A stretch of DNA of 64,000 bases from Glebionis coronaria (GCA_025667525.1 CM046878.1:93821237-93885236), one strand, 5' to 3'; shown: positions 35,569 to 53,509, numbered from the stretch's first letter. The notes: generated by a model not told the origin, from the letters alone. Translations and numbers: made by a program.

Positions 35569-36026
35569 CAACTTAAAAGTGTCAAGTGAAGGGAACACTA
35601 CTGTAATTAATTGTGTTCTTGGGACGAAAAGTGTCATTATGAAGAAACAACTGGGCCGATTTATATGATTAACTTAAAATATTTTAGATACTTAAAATCT
35701 ATTAAATTTCTTACAAACTTGGGTATGAGAATCAAGTATATCTTATATGGGAGTGGTAAAATAATTTTATTTTTTGAGCATCATTTAATAAATTAATATT
35801 CTAAAACTTCAACATGAAGTTTATCTTAGTTACTCCCTTGAAGAAAACTAATATGTACATTTGTTGATATATGATCGCCCTCCAAATTAACATTTTTCAT
35901 AAATGGATGACATCACGAATCAGTTAGTGAATCTAAACATTTTGCTATCACATCCCTTAAATTATCTTTTCTATCAATATATTTCCTTTGATTGTTTCTA
36001 AATATTTCCTAATATGACATAGGTTT
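35569..36026. other. Unassigned AT-rich flank
   Basis: Between the hAT-like element and the D LTR. It has small open frames only and no recognisable domain or repeat. It may be old intergenic DNA, the deepest layer of this part of the nest. Confidence 0.4.
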
Positions 36027-36409
36027 TGTTGTCCCATGATTTATGATGATGGATCTAAGAAATAAAGAAAAAAATAGATGAAGTTTTAGAGACAGAAAGA
36101 AGAGAGAGAAAAGAGAGAGATGTGTGAAACTTGTGAAATGTTATATTAGAGAAAAATTGAAACAACCAACCCTCTCCTAAGATGCTAGGAGAGGTATTTA
36201 TAGTCGTGCCTTACATGTAGGATTTATGGGCTATTTAATTGGGTCGGGCTTGAATCTATTAACTATATAACCTTAAACATGGACTATAAGCTATTTTATC
36301 AAGCCTGTGATTCTCGACTATTCTACTATCTATTACAATGTTCTAAGAATATTACATAATAAACCTATGACCGAACATTCTTGTTTGACTCAATATTTTG
36401 AGGCTAACA
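36027..36409 (-). repeat. 3' LTR of copia D (about 383 bp)
   Basis: On the minus strand TGTTAGCCTCAAAATATTG...GGGACAACA. The TATA box CTATAAATA (36195-36203) is followed by the stem CCTCTCCTA/TAGGAGAGG (36186-36194 and 36171-36179). The 36027 terminus is the best TG/CA fit but has no TSD partner in the window. Confidence 0.8.
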
Positions 36410-38678
36410 ATCTCCTCCAACGAAAGGTCATTCCTCTATGATATTTGGAGATTTATAGAGATTACTAATCTCGCCATAATTGAGTCAGGAACATGTACTA
36501 GTAGTCTTGTTCCTTCATGTTGTGATCTTTGAGCCTTTGTCGTTGTCTTTTGACTTTGTCTTTAATCTTGAGATCTTCAAAATTTGTGACCGAATCATTC
36601 TTGATGACACAATATTTTGAGCCTAACATCTCACTCACTGAGAGCTCATTCCTCTACAACATGCGAGTATTTATAGAGATAATTAATCTTCAGTATTGCG
36701 ATCTTCAAAATGACTGCTTCATTCTTGTTGATCACCATCCTTGACTTGTCTTTGCCATCTTGCGATCTTGTGTCTTTAATCTTTGACTTTGCTGAGTACA
36801 CCATAACGCCACCTTCTCGAGACAAAACATAGACATGGACTGAATGGCTTTGACACTCATCCTAAATCGGTAGCGTTTTACCTCCGGTCGGTGACGACCG
36901 TTATACGATATTAAATATGATACCTGTGATTAGGTAGATTCAATTAAGAACCTCCTTGACAGGGTTTCGCGGCTGTACTAGCCGTTCTCTTTACTCGACT
37001 GTCTCAAAGCAAGACTGCGAACATAAAGAGTGAATCAATTGGATAAATATCCGCTTGATTAAAGTCGTCAATTTAAATTCCTGGAACAAGTTTGATTCTT
37101 AAAGAATCTCACCATTGTGTCTTTCCAGTTGACACAAGCTTGATCCATAAAGAATCTCGCAAGTCGCCTACCGTAGCGCTGTTTGAGGTTGACGCTAGAA
37201 GGGTTTCCATTCGTCACTGTAAATATTAATGAATATCACTCTGAATGTTCTTGCAAGACCATAAAGATATTGCGGAGAAACCTGAAACAAGTTTGAATCA
37301 ATTCAAAATCAAACCACTGTTTCTTTTCAGTTTTGCACATGTTTAATTCATAAAGAATCTTACACATGACCTAACGCAGTGCTGTTTGATGTTAACACTG
37401 GAAGGATTTCCACTCATCATTGTGAATACTAGGTAGTATCACTCTGAGTGTTCTAGCAATATCGCAAGGATATAGCATAGAACTCTCTTCTTTGTCATTC
37501 CATGTGTCCTAACGAGATTTGATTGATCTCTTGGCTCTAGACTCGATTAGTGCACTTTTAGTGGTCGGAGGTTGGAGCAGATGCCACCTATTCAATATCA
37601 ACTATCTTGGAGTGAGGAAGCCAATAGAAGTCGTGTTGTTCTCCGTGACAATAAAAAAACTTCTTTTTAGAGAAGCCTGAGTCAGCTGGGGAAGGGTTGT
37701 GCATTACATCACTGGGTCCATGATGTGTTTTCTTGATGATGTGTTGACCCGGTTTCTGCCTAAGTTGTAGGGAGGGCTAATTTATTTACACCCTTTATCA
37801 TCAAATTTCTTTTTCATTCTTCAACCCCTTCGATGCTTACCAAGACGTCATCACTAGCACCTTGTTGTGATTGTTCCAGTGCTAGCTTCAGTACTTAGTA
37901 TGCATTCAGCTACATTCACATTCTACTCCATCTTTCCTAAGGACTTCTAATAATATATTGGATTATCCCTAGGAAGATCCCTCTGGTTCTGGTTGGATCA
38001 TAGGACTTATGCCTTACCACCCTTTTGACACCAATAACGTCGTGAATTAAAGATGTTGTGGGTATGAGATCGTAACCATCAAACCATTTGAAAGTCTATC
38101 AAAGTGTTTGAAAAACATTTAACACCTTGATAGTTTTGTCGTTTCAGAAAAGCCCCCCTTCACATGTGCATGGATAATCGAAAGTCTTTCGCACATGTGG
38201 GCGAGAGTTAAAGTGCTTGAGTCTTTAGATCACATTTTAATCACATTTTCTCCCCTATCTTTAATATATAAAATCGTTTGATATTAGGGATACCAAATTT
38301 GATTAAAATATATTGTGAAAAATAGTCTTGAAAATCTTCGAGAGAAGAATGTGTCTTACTAGCATGAATTATTTGGAACCCCCCCCCCCCCCTCAAAAAT
38401 TGATCCAATTGAATTGTCATTGTGAGGATGTGATCCACATTTCGCTTTTTGAGGATAGGAGTTGTTGAACACACAATTTTTGAAAGGTTTTGAATAATCA
38501 TTGAAAAACTCTTGAAAAAATTGTGTTCAATGCTTTTTGAAAACTAGCAACATTTTAAATTTTTAAGAAATGGTTTTTCAAAAGCATACACTTGAGTTCA
38601 TAGACGTTGAATGTCTTGAAAAATCCACTCAAGTTTAAGAAGATTTCTCTTCTTTTGCTAAGGGTAAGAGTACTAAAT
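36410..38678 (-). other. 3' non-coding module of copia D
   Basis: Minus-strand match to A and R: CACCGACCGGAGGTAAAA at about 36876-36893 and GGTGCTAGTGATGACGTC at about 37845-37862, with the same order and spacing between. A second, diverged copy of the PPT/U3 boundary lies at about 36587-36700. A C12-type homopolymer lies near 38380. No ORF is supported. Confidence 0.75.
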
Positions 38679-38966
38679 TGTTAACTTGGATTTACTAATA
38701 ACACGGGTAAAAGATCCGGAGGTCGGGGAGGATAGAAGTGGTGTTTAGCCATGGTAGAGAGAGAAACAAGAGTTACTAGAAAAGTGTGTTTATTCTAGTG
38801 AGAGAAAGGAAAGACAAGAAATGGAAAGCCTCAACCCTCCATAGAAGTATGGAGGGGTTTATATATCACAGGACTTGGACTATTACACATGTCAACATTA
38901 GTCCCTGCAAGTCTCGGCTATGAAACTAATGTAATTCTGTTAGTCGCACATATTTTAAGGCTAACA
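38679..38966 (-). repeat. 3' LTR of copia C (288 bp)
   Basis: Minus strand TGTTAGCCTTAAAATATGTG...CCAAGTTAACA, with a GGGGAAGAT purine tract just outside (38967-38977). TATATAAA (38858-38865) precedes the stem CCCTCCATA/TATGGAGGG (38848-38856 and 38835-38843, 4-nt loop). Confidence 0.87.
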
Positions 38967-39532
38967 ATCTTCCCCTAATGTGGAGACATACGGAATTACT
39001 TACAATGTTCCTAACAAATGCAAATACAACAAAAATATGACAGTATTAAGTTTGCTTCCAATGCTGAGGATGACGTCGTTGTCTTCAAGTCTTCTAGAAA
39101 AACTTATACCCCAGTTTGAATCCTCTTTGTCTTTGCTTGTTGAGGAACCATTGTATCATGTATGAACTGGATTAACTTCCCCCCAATTCATACCACATGT
39201 CTTGAAAAGCTTTCTTCATATACTTCTTTTTTACAAAGCTTCTGAATCAGCTTCCCCCAAACCAATATCCTTGTCTTGAGCAGAATCTGTAGCTTGAGCA
39301 ATCTTCTATCTTTGACATTTAAAGTGCACAGCGGAATTTTGTAGAAGAAGAAGCAAACCACACCAAGTAACTACTACCTTGACATTTTTTGTCTTAATGA
39401 TTATGTGTTTGGGGGAACATGTAAGAAATCAGCAACAAATCTTCTCACGCTTGTAGAATACTTCCCCCTGGAAGTTGAACTAAGTACTCCAGAGTGGGGA
39501 CTAAGTCTCCAAAGTACACGTTCTTCTCCCAT

Positions 39533-39897
39533 GATGGTGACGAACTCTCGGGAGCATCATCTGACGTGTACGGTCAAAATCGCGAGATGTTCTTTTCGAA
39601 AGTGTGATGGTGACGAACACTCGGTAGCATCATCTGACATGTACGGTCAAAATCGCGTGATGTTCTTGTCGAAAGTATGATGGTGACGAACACTCAGAAG
39701 CATCATCTGACGTGTACGGTCAGAATCGCGAGATGTTCTTATCAGGAGTAAGATGGTTAAGAACACTCGGAAGCATCATCTGACGTGTACGCTCAGAATC
39801 GTGAGATGTTCTTGTCAAGAGTATGGTGCTTAAGAACAATCGGGAGCATCATCTGACAAGTACAATCATAATCGCGAGATGTTCATGTCTAAAGTAG
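39533..39897. repeat. Five 73-bp tandem repeats
   Basis: Units begin GATGGTGACGAAC at 39533, 39606, 39679, 39752 and 39825, exactly 73 bp apart. Each contains GCATCATCTGAC, GTACGGTCA and ATCGCGAGATGTTC. Units 4 and 5 are the most diverged. There is no open frame through all five that resembles a known protein. Confidence 0.88.
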
Positions 39898-41739
39898 AAA
39901 TCTTTGTTGACATTTTGTAGCTCAAGTTGCTCGTGAGAATTGTTTGCTGATCACATCTCTACTCTTATACTCTCTGGCTAAACTTACCAACCTCGTATTC
40001 TTTCGGCTATCTGTAGTGACTACTGGTGAAGTAAACCTGATATTCCAAACTTGAAACTGAAGTACAATCCCCCAAATTTGTTACTTACGCTTAGCACTTG
40101 TGTTGATTGACGAACGGTGCAGAGAAACGTCTCTTAGTACCTTATACATAAAAGAAGAGAGAAGTATAAGATGTAAAACACCTCTTGAAATACCCACAAC
40201 TACAGGTGAGTGTGACACTGGCACTACAACGTAACTCCTTAAGTGATAGTTGTCCATTTCTTCGACCATCCACCCCTTGACATTGGAAACTAGATAAATC
40301 AAGTCTCAATCATAAATGTTGAAGCGAATCATCAATCGATAGAGGGGGTGAAAAGGCTCGATGATGAATTGAGTAGACGCCTTCGTGATACTCCACTTCA
40401 CCTTCAAATAATAAATACCAAATCCACTTCGTAATCACTTGGAATTACTTTGCCCCGTATACTAGCCGTTTTTGACAATTTCAGTGAATCTTAAAGGATC
40501 GTTTTGGTGTTTGTTTGTTTTTGTCGTGTGTGTTTGTTTTGTGTGTTGATTTTGAGTGTCGTTAACTGAAAAACCAACGATGACAAAGGAAAGAGTAGAT
40601 GTCAACATCGTCTAGCTAACTTTACTTTGAAGCCCAAATTTGGTCATACAAAATTTTGAGAATTAAATTTTCTAAACGCGGGTTTTCTTTGATCGGAATA
40701 AATACCCGGTTTTGAAAACTAGAACATCACCACACTACAGTTTTTTTGTAACCGGCCCATAAATCTAATAAAACCAAATATAAAGACTCGGTCCAGTGAC
40801 ACATTTGCTCGGCCCAATAATCAATTGATGATACCCGTCCATGAAAAGTAAGCATCTCCAATTCCTTTTTCTAGTCAAATAAAACGTGGCTCCATATTGC
40901 ATAAGATAAATGACACGGTAGCCACAAATCCTCTAAATTAGGAATATATAAGTGAGACCCCAAACCTAATCTTACTCATAGATAACCCTAATCACACCTT
41001 TAGAAACCTCCGCCCCCATCCTTTCATCAACTGACGAAAATAATAGACTCAAATCTCCTCAATCAAATTCACAGATCATATATCACAAAGCCACTAATCG
41101 AGACTTTCTCAAACGCATGTATATAATCCATCTTTGTAGCCTCCACCCCATATACCTAATCCATGATAGAAAACAAATCGACACATGTAGATAATGTCTC
41201 CTTCCTGAAACAAATCGACACATGACCACCCTATGATAAAAAACATCTGAATCCAAAACCTGTTATTCGTTTTTATTTTAAGCACAGTGAGCACCAAGAT
41301 ATGGCACCAAGATCTATTTCATAGGTCTCAGGTAGGTTTGAGTATGGTTGAAACAAAGAATAGAGTATCACAATATTGTTGTAAATCTTTCTTAACTTTT
41401 CGAATAGCAATCAAGAGTTAAAAACTCTTACAAGATCCGTGATGATTGATTCGGTTTGGATAGATCGTTTCTAGATCTTGAAAAGTTCTCGGGTAAGGTT
41501 TAATTGGTCATGCATGTCGGTTTTTTAAATTGGATCTATGATGTTATTTTAAACGAACCATAATCTTAAAAAGATTTAGAAAAAGCGTTTAATAAACTGA
41601 GATACATTTTGTTGTCAGTTTAAGTAATTATGTTGATGGGTTGAGGTCGGGATTGAGGTCGGGACAGATTTGGGTTGGTTTGATTTGAGATGATGATGGC
41701 AGTTGTGAAGAATGATAAAACAGTTAAGCACTTCATCGC

Positions 41740-42158
41740 AATGTTGCTAAACCACCCATCGCAATGAATGTAAACCACCCATCACAATGAATGTAAACCC
41801 CATCGCAATTTATCTAAACCACCCATCGTAATATTAAAAAACATGTCCATCGGAATGTTGCCATCGTAATGTATGTCTTAACCCATCGCAATGTTTAAAA
41901 AACCTGTCCATCGGAATGTTGCCATCGTAATGTATGTCTTAACCCATCGTAATGTGAGTGCCCCATCGTGATGGTACCCATCGCAATGGTTCCATCGCAA
42001 TGGGCCATCAGAATGGTCCATCGCAACAGACCATCGCGGTGAGCCATCGGAGTGGCTATCGCAAGTCATCCATCGAAATCAATGCGATCTTATCCAAAGT
42101 AGCCATCGGGACGAAGCCAGTGTCACCCCATCGTAACTCACCATCGGAATGGGGTTTT
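41740..42158 (-). repeat. CG-motif cluster in copia C leader
   Basis: The printed strand carries many CCATCGCAATG and CCATCGGAATG copies; sense strand CATTGCGATGG and CATTCCGATGG. A 61-bp unit is duplicated around 41820-41940. The same two motif forms fill the Athila leader at 11230-11640, although one element is Copia and the other Gypsy. Confidence 0.82.
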
Positions 42159-42163
42159 GACCA

Positions 42164-47126
<4,963 letters not shown>

Positions 47127-47129
47127 AAA

Positions 47130-47142
47130 TGGTATCAGAGCC
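47130..47142 (+). promoter_or_regulatory. Primer binding site of Gypsy G3
   Basis: TGGTATCAGAGCC, three bases after the LTR, is an exact initiator tRNA-Met type site. Confidence 0.93.
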
Positions 47143-49585
47143 ACGAGTTATAGAGAACTAGGTCGATTTTGAAAAACCTAAACTATAACTTTTAGTGTGT
47201 TCTAAAAAGTTTTAAGCACGCAACTACTCCGCATGGCTCCGGTAAGGCTATTCTTGTATTACTTTTTATTGATTGTGATTATGTGATACTATGTGTATGT
47301 AAGAATGATAATATGTATATTTATGTATATACTATGATATTTAAAGGCACTGCACGCGAAGCAATGTTCCTTGAACGATTGTCGTACATTTTATAATACG
47401 GTTTTGTATCGGATTTGGCATCTCCGCCAATCATCGATCTTGATAATTATGTATTATCTGGATACGAGTATGAATTCATTTGATACTTTGAGTATGTATA
47501 TATTTTCGTAACCTATCGCATATCGACTTGTTTAAGTTCGATTGTTATCATCGTATCGTAATGTGCCATTTTGGACATCTCCTTTCGAAACGAAACTGAT
47601 AAATTTGATGTTCGTGTTTTCATTACTACTTAGGATTTTGAAAAATCATTTATCCGAGGCGATATCTCCTACGTAATGCGACGTGTGATTTGATTTTATA
47701 TGACTACTACGTTTTATTGGCGAAAAGGAGGATGCCAATGTTGGACTTAAGATATATATATCCTAATCAAATATATATAGTTTGGGTACAACCAATGATA
47801 TGCTCGTAGTAGTCATTCGATTGAGTGACTTAAAAATTTGTATCTAAATGGAATGGGACATTTAGATATAGAGATTTTAATTCGCCCAACTAAGAGTCGT
47901 TTATGGTTGTCTTATTTAAATGGATTAGGACATTTGAATAAGAAAATTTTAAACTACTGGACCTTAGATTGTCGTGTTTTCCTTATTCAAATGGAATGGG
48001 ACATTTGAATACGGAAATCATGATGTAAGTTTATTAACACCTTGTATTTACTATGGTATTTTGATATGATATCGTGTTGAGAGGTAGTAATACTTGAGTA
48101 GGATGACATATAATCATCTCATTGAAATAGATTGGGACGCCTTTTCATTTGAACAAGAAAGTTATAAGGTCCCGAACCGTAAATTTATAAAATCTTGTAT
48201 ACATGAAAGGGGACGCCTTTTGATGTAGACAAGGAGTTATAAATGAGTGGACCCAAGTATGTCTGGCTCGATTTGTGAATGTTTGGTGTGCGTACGTCTT
48301 CCTTCAAATCGTGTTTCGTTGGTAAGAATCGTTCGGCGTCGTCGTCATTATGATGATTGTCGATTATCATTTATGTGCGAGTAACCCGTTGGACTTCTCT
48401 CGAGTTGTGATTTATTCCGATGGACCATTTCCAATGTGTCTCGATGATCGCGAGCTTTATAAGCAGATTGTTAAGAACCGTTGACCGTTCCGAGAATAGG
48501 CGACTTGTTTAAGCGTCACCAGGGATTATGCGTATACTTGTGGATTGATTGAGGATCGAGTTATCAATGGCAGCTTATCATGAATGTGAAGATCTTGTAA
48601 TTTTACTTGCTACTATCGAAGGGTTACCGAAGACTTTTCTTGATAATGAAACTCCTGGAGGCTAGTATGATGAACTAAACGAGGAATAGAATGCGTCACC
48701 TTGAGCACCGAAGTAGAAATTATTGGGACGCTTTTGTTGAACACTGGATTAGAAGTTAATGGTACGCCCGATATGTTGCGAATCTTCGCCAATGGACCGA
48801 ATTTCTTAATGACTGGAATTAATAAATTCGTTACCACTTCGAGGAGTATGATGTAACCGACACCGTAAGTGGAAAAGACTCTGGAGATCAAGTGGTTATT
48901 ATCAAGGGTTCGTTCAAGGTTTTCCCGATGATCAACGGTAGAGATCTATATTTTATGTTATGTTCGACCTTTTCTTTTTATGTACTTATGTGGTATGTGA
49001 TCTAGCCGAATGATCGTAAGTTGTGAGAACTTGAGACGGAATTATCCAATAACGTCCGATCATGGCGAACACGTACCATGTAATATCCTTTTTGACCCTC
49101 AATGACAATGCTTATTGAGTCTTGGACTGCGCGTAGAGCGGAAGCGAGATGGTGTCTTTGTATTATCTTTTGAGTATGGATCTTTGTGTGAGCACACTTC
49201 GATAACAAAATTATTGTCTTGTTATTTTAAGGATATGTGTCCATGGCTATCCTTTAATTTTCAACTTCCCTTTTGACTGGACTTACCCGAAAATCCTGTC
49301 ATCTATTCTTGTCGTCGAATGAGCCTCGTGCAATTCGTGTAATTTTCGTGTGTCGAGCTTGAAGAAGTTCTTGGCGGATAAGGACTTATTCATCCCCTTT
49401 AGGTGGGATACAACTTGACGACAAGTTGTGTTTTGTAAGAAGAACCAGTGGAGATCGTGGATCGAGATTCATGTGGGGTCGTGAGAGCTTCTTTATAAGA
49501 AGTGCCCTCATCCTTCCGAGTAGTGCACAATACGAGTATGAGGTGAGTCGAGCGTCGGGACGTCGCTACTTTAAGGAGTTGAGAA
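47143..49585 (+). pseudogene. G3 interior: gag start and integrase C-terminal remnants
   Basis: An ATG at 47233 (MAPVR) stands where gag would begin, but the frame closes after about 17 codons. Most of the middle is unreadable. From about 49340 to 49470, pieces read LKKFLADKD and then, in another frame, QLDDKLCFV followed by EEPVEIVDR-like sequence, which is the integrase C-terminal to chromodomain stretch of Tekay-like Gypsy elements. RT, RNase H and the integrase core are missing. A weak purine tract precedes the LTR at 49586. Confidence 0.7.
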
Positions 49586-52500
49586 TGTAATAACCCGAAC
49601 TTGACGCCATTATTTTATCCTAACTATGTAACATATTTTTAATTTATAAGTAATGATGAGTATTATTATATTTGACGGTTTTTAGTTGAAACCGGTAATG
49701 TGTGTCTATATTTAATTGTTGTGACGATTGAAGAGTACCATTAGTGATCGCGATGCCAATGGATGCCCAAATATTATATTTTAGTATCGACTATTTCGAT
49801 ATTTGAGATTTTTGAAATTTTTATTTCATTGCGTATTAAGTCGAGTCGGAACCTTACTATTTCGTTTCGTGTGCGTTTAATTATTTAACCGATCGATTTA
49901 ACAAACGAGATTTATATTTTTTTTTTTGAACCCGGGAAGAAACCCGACTCTCGTAAATATTTTTTTATTGACGGGTAGTCATTTTCCGCTTTTTAACTAG
50001 TATTTTACAACTAAGGCCAAAAGATAGTCAATATTGTACATTGGTCCTCCCTCCATTATATATATACTTCAAACTAACACACACATCTCATTTTTCACCA
50101 TCAAAAATGTGTGTTCTTCCTCCCTCTCCCTCTCTAGCTCACGACAACCATCACCACACCATAAACCACCATAAAATTTTGAGATCTAGTAAATCCAAGC
50201 AAAGACGCACCTCTAAAATCATCTTGTAAGTGTTTTCTAATCATCAAATCTAACATGCATTAACATTTTTTTCAAGATCTAATTTTTATAAAAATATTTA
50301 ATTAATTCAAAATTTAAGCATTGCATGTGTATAATTTTATGCTAGGATCAAGTATTTGGTGTTACTAAAGCTTGGAAAAACTTTTGATCTTGATGATCTT
50401 GCTCCCAAAACCCACGGCTACACCAAACACCATACACTAATCCATACAAAATTTTTATAACTTGGAATTAGAAGAAAACAACCTTAGACCCAACCTTAGA
50501 ATATTTTTGTGAGTCTTTTAAACCCATAAAATCTAACATGCATCAACTTTGATTTTTCTTTTAAAAATTAATTTTTGATGAACATTGATTTGATCCATTT
50601 TGTTGGTTTCATGTATTGTTTTTATTGTTAGGATCATGGATCTAATCCATTGAAGCTTGGAAAAGATTTTATCTTGGTGTTTTTGACCATAAGAGCCACG
50701 AAAATTTGGGGCTTTATGGTATTCTTGATCATTTGATCTTCTAAAATAATTGTAAGGTTCCATTTATATGTTATTATTATTATAATAATGTCTATTTGAG
50801 TGCATGCAAGTATATATTTATTTTTGGTGACATACATGGACATGCAAGTGAATTCTAGGATGATCAAGTGGTGTTAGGGGCTGTTTTTGATATTAAGAAT
50901 GATAGATTAGGTGTAAGAATGAGGTGCATGTTGATAAAAATGAGAGATTGAGTCATTTTGAAAAGAGTATTTTACATCAGTGAGTTATAGGCTGTTTTTC
51001 GTGGGTTAAAGATTTGAAATAGGCTGAGATCAATTGATTTTGTTGTAGTAATCTTCAAGACGCGCGTTTTGCCGCTTGAATGAGCTTCTAACTCATTACG
51101 GGTCAAAAGTCATGCTAGTTTTAGTATTCGTGTACCGGGAGACGGGTATTGACACAATACGAAATTGTTGTCGATATTTGGATCGAATCTCGGGGACTAT
51201 AAGTTGAGCTATAAAACTGGTCAAAGGCTGTTTTTAGGTTCTAAACTTAGTATTTTGAGTCTATTTTCAAAGTCAAGTGGCGATTTTATAAATGGGAATG
51301 TTTAACAAGGTCAAAATGGTTTTACGAGTCAAGTGTGTAAAACAGTCCGGTTTTTAAAGTTTAAAGATGTGTCAAGCAGGTTGTTCTAAAATGTGAATCA
51401 TTGAATGAAATTTAAACTGAGACTTCTACAGATTATAAATGAGTTTTTCACCAAGTTTCTTCGAAAACGGAGTTGTTTAGGTAGGGAAATCAGTGTGTAC
51501 TTTTGGTAAGTACCGGCTGAGTATTATTTGGGAGGTACTTAACCTCGCGTCATAGTTTAAGGCGAGAGGCTACTCTATTAGCTTCTAAAAGTTCTAAAAG
51601 GATATAAATCTTGTGTGTAAGTGTATATTCTGATATTGAAGACCCATTTAGGGTACTCGACCCGTGTTGATTTGGCATCTTGAGATGGATCAATATCGAA
51701 GGTAATAGTTTTAGAAAGCTAGTACATGTTGTGGGGTTTAGAAGGGATTCACTTGCATTGGTTGGTCATGTCTATGTGCATACTATTTTGAGTCATTGAT
51801 TTTATTATATTTATTATATTTTGAAATACTTAAGTATGTGGCTAAGCGCGCACCTTATTTATTAGGTGGCGGCTTTTGACGTGTATATTTAGGAGGCATC
51901 TTCACTTCGGCGATCACTACTACTACTAGCTTTGTGTGTTATCTAATGTAAGTCTATAGCCTCGCTTTATACTATCTTGTAAATGATTTTTAAACCCGCG
52001 AGGGGGAATACATGCTTGTTTTTATAAAAGGAACACAAGTTGTTTTCGGTATGCTGGACCCGAATATGATGGTAAATGCCTAAGTACCATTGTCTTATGA
52101 AGTCCCTGAATTTCATGTGTTGTTAATTACCTTGCGAGGAAAACGTTAATACATATGGTAGATCTATTTGAGTTTGACAAACCTTATCCTAGGGTATGTA
52201 TCCTTGTGAACACCTGAAAAGGATACTATGTATAAGAGGTCGATGGTATATGACAATATTACCTTTCAGTAGGGGCGCCGTAAGTGAGACGGTTTGACGT
52301 GTTGGTTAAGGTTCAGTAGCATGAGCTTAAGGCATTTATCGATAACTATATGACTTGTCTGTGCGACAAGATAGAGATGATTAAAATACTTGTGTTCAAA
52401 TAATGATTTGTAAAACCTATAGACTTGCTCAACCTTTGTGTTGATGATTTTAAGCATGTATTTCAGGTAATCAAAATGGATAGAAGCGGAGCATGCAGGG

Positions 52501-52785
52501 AGGGAGTTGGTGCTTACTTGTCTAAAGTTTTATATTATTTTCCATCCTTTGAAATGAATAAAATGACTTTTAAGTCTTTGGTAAATGTATTGTGATTGGT
52601 AACGGTTTTTGGGACAAAACGCTACTCTAATTTTGTATATATGTATTGGGATGGGAAACTTTTTAGACAAGATTTTATAACATTTTAACGTCTCTTTTGA
52701 GGTCGTTTTCTATGATTGTGTGTGATGTTATATGAGTAGCGCCCCAAAGTGGTATTCCGCTGGGTGGTAATTTGGGGGTGTTACA
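49586..52785 (+). repeat. 3' LTR of Gypsy G3 (3,200 bp)
   Basis: It starts TGTAATAACCCG, ends GGGGGTGTTACA and is followed by TSD GACCA. It is uninterrupted and serves as the reference for the insertion in the 5' copy. TATATATAC near 50058 is the TATA equivalent. Confidence 0.93.
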
Positions 52786-52790
52786 GACCA

Positions 52791-53130
52791 TTTCTTTGTA
52801 GATACCGAAAAAATAGGTTTGGACCATTTGATTTTGTCCTATTCCCCAAAATATCAGATTTTGTGAAGAACATAGGGACAAAGCTAATAAACGTGTATAC
52901 AAAGAAAATGGACACAAAATGATGAGACCAGAAATGGATTTGACAAAAAAAATGGTGACTTTATCAGATTCAATAGATAAGATTCAATTGATAACAGATA
53001 TATAAAAACGGATAGGACAAAAGACACGAAATATTTGACAGATTTATAGAACGATAAAGAAATCAAACCGTGAACGAATCAATCACAAACACGAACAAAA
53101 CCACGAATCAAAAACACGAAACACCCCTGG
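52791..53130 (-). other. First part of copia C leader
   Basis: Minus-strand sequence between the C PBS and the G3 insertion point. T-rich in the sense strand, no ORF. It continues at 42163 on the other side of G3. Confidence 0.65.
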
Positions 53131-53145
53131 TTAGCACTGATACCA
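53131..53145 (-). promoter_or_regulatory. Primer binding site of copia C
   Basis: The minus strand reads TGGTATCAGTGCTAA, two bases from the LTR end. It resembles the tRNA-Met site TGGTATCAGAGC, with GTGC instead of GAGC. Confidence 0.8.
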
Positions 53146-53147
53146 AT

Positions 53148-53176
53148 TGTTAACTTGGATTTACTAATAACACGGG
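53148..53176 (-). repeat. Stub of copia C 5' LTR cut by element B
   Basis: It is identical to the first 29 bases of the C 3' LTR on the printed strand (38679-38707), then switches to TGTTAGAAAT of B. The rest of this LTR should appear after B, right of the window. ACGGG (53172-53176) is the candidate TSD of B. Confidence 0.88.
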
Positions 53177-53507
53177 TGTTAGAAATACGTTTTAACGTAT
53201 ATTAGAAGTATCGGTCACTCCACAATAATATTCATGTTGTAATAGCTCGTAGTTAGATAATTAGTTATTATTTGCTTATTAACTTAAGTAAGAACCGGTC
53301 CATGGGCTTGTCATGGACCAGCCCAAGCCCATGTTTAGCTTGGACTATAAATACCCCTTTCCACTAAGGAAAGGGGTTGGTTGTTGTTCCATTTCACATT
53401 TCATAGTAATAAAATCTTCCATATATTTCTCTCACTTTCTCTCTCTAGTTTCTCTCACTAGAAAACATCAACCCACTTCATAGATTCATAGGTTATCAAT
53501 TTCTACA
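53177..53507 (+). repeat. 5' LTR of copia B (331 bp)
   Basis: TGTTAGAAATACG...TTCTACA. TATAAATA (53346-53353), then CCCCTTTCC (53354-53362) and GGAAAGGGG (53368-53376). The hairpin arms are identical to those of the A LTR, although about 17 other positions differ. The same nested U3 inverted repeats (CATGGGCTTG/CAAGCCCATG) are present near 53300. Confidence 0.92.
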
Positions 53508-53509
53508 TT

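Larger units (their letters stand above)
36027..38678 (-). mobile_element. 3' part of minus-strand copia D
   Basis: A 3' LTR (36027-36409) is followed, on the minus strand, by a PPT (TTGGAGGAGAT reading into TGTTAGCC) and a non-coding module that aligns with the 3' regions of A and R. Copia C begins at 38679, so the remainder of D should lie beyond C and B, right of the window. No coding sequence is present in the part visible. Confidence 0.8.
38967..42158 (-). other. Internal region of copia C without readable coding sequence
   Basis: It holds the 73-bp tandem repeats (39533-39897), about 1.8 kb of unassigned sequence and the CG-motif leader cluster (41740-42158). Around 40925-41000 a plus-strand TATATAAG followed by C/A-rich sequence looks promoter-like, but nothing downstream supports a gene. 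No ORF above about 90 codons is present. Confidence 0.6.

Noticed and set aside
39533..39897. CRISPR-like array
   Set aside because: Five head-to-tail 73-bp units without distinct spacers, in a plant retrotransposon context.
40900..41100. Host promoter with TATATAAG and C/A-rich leader
   Set aside because: No ORF or exon-like sequence downstream; it lies inside decayed copia C.
50041..50229. Small ORF starting after the G3 TATA box
   Set aside because: It is LTR transcript leader; the other LTR copy (near 44400) carries frame differences and no known protein motif is present.
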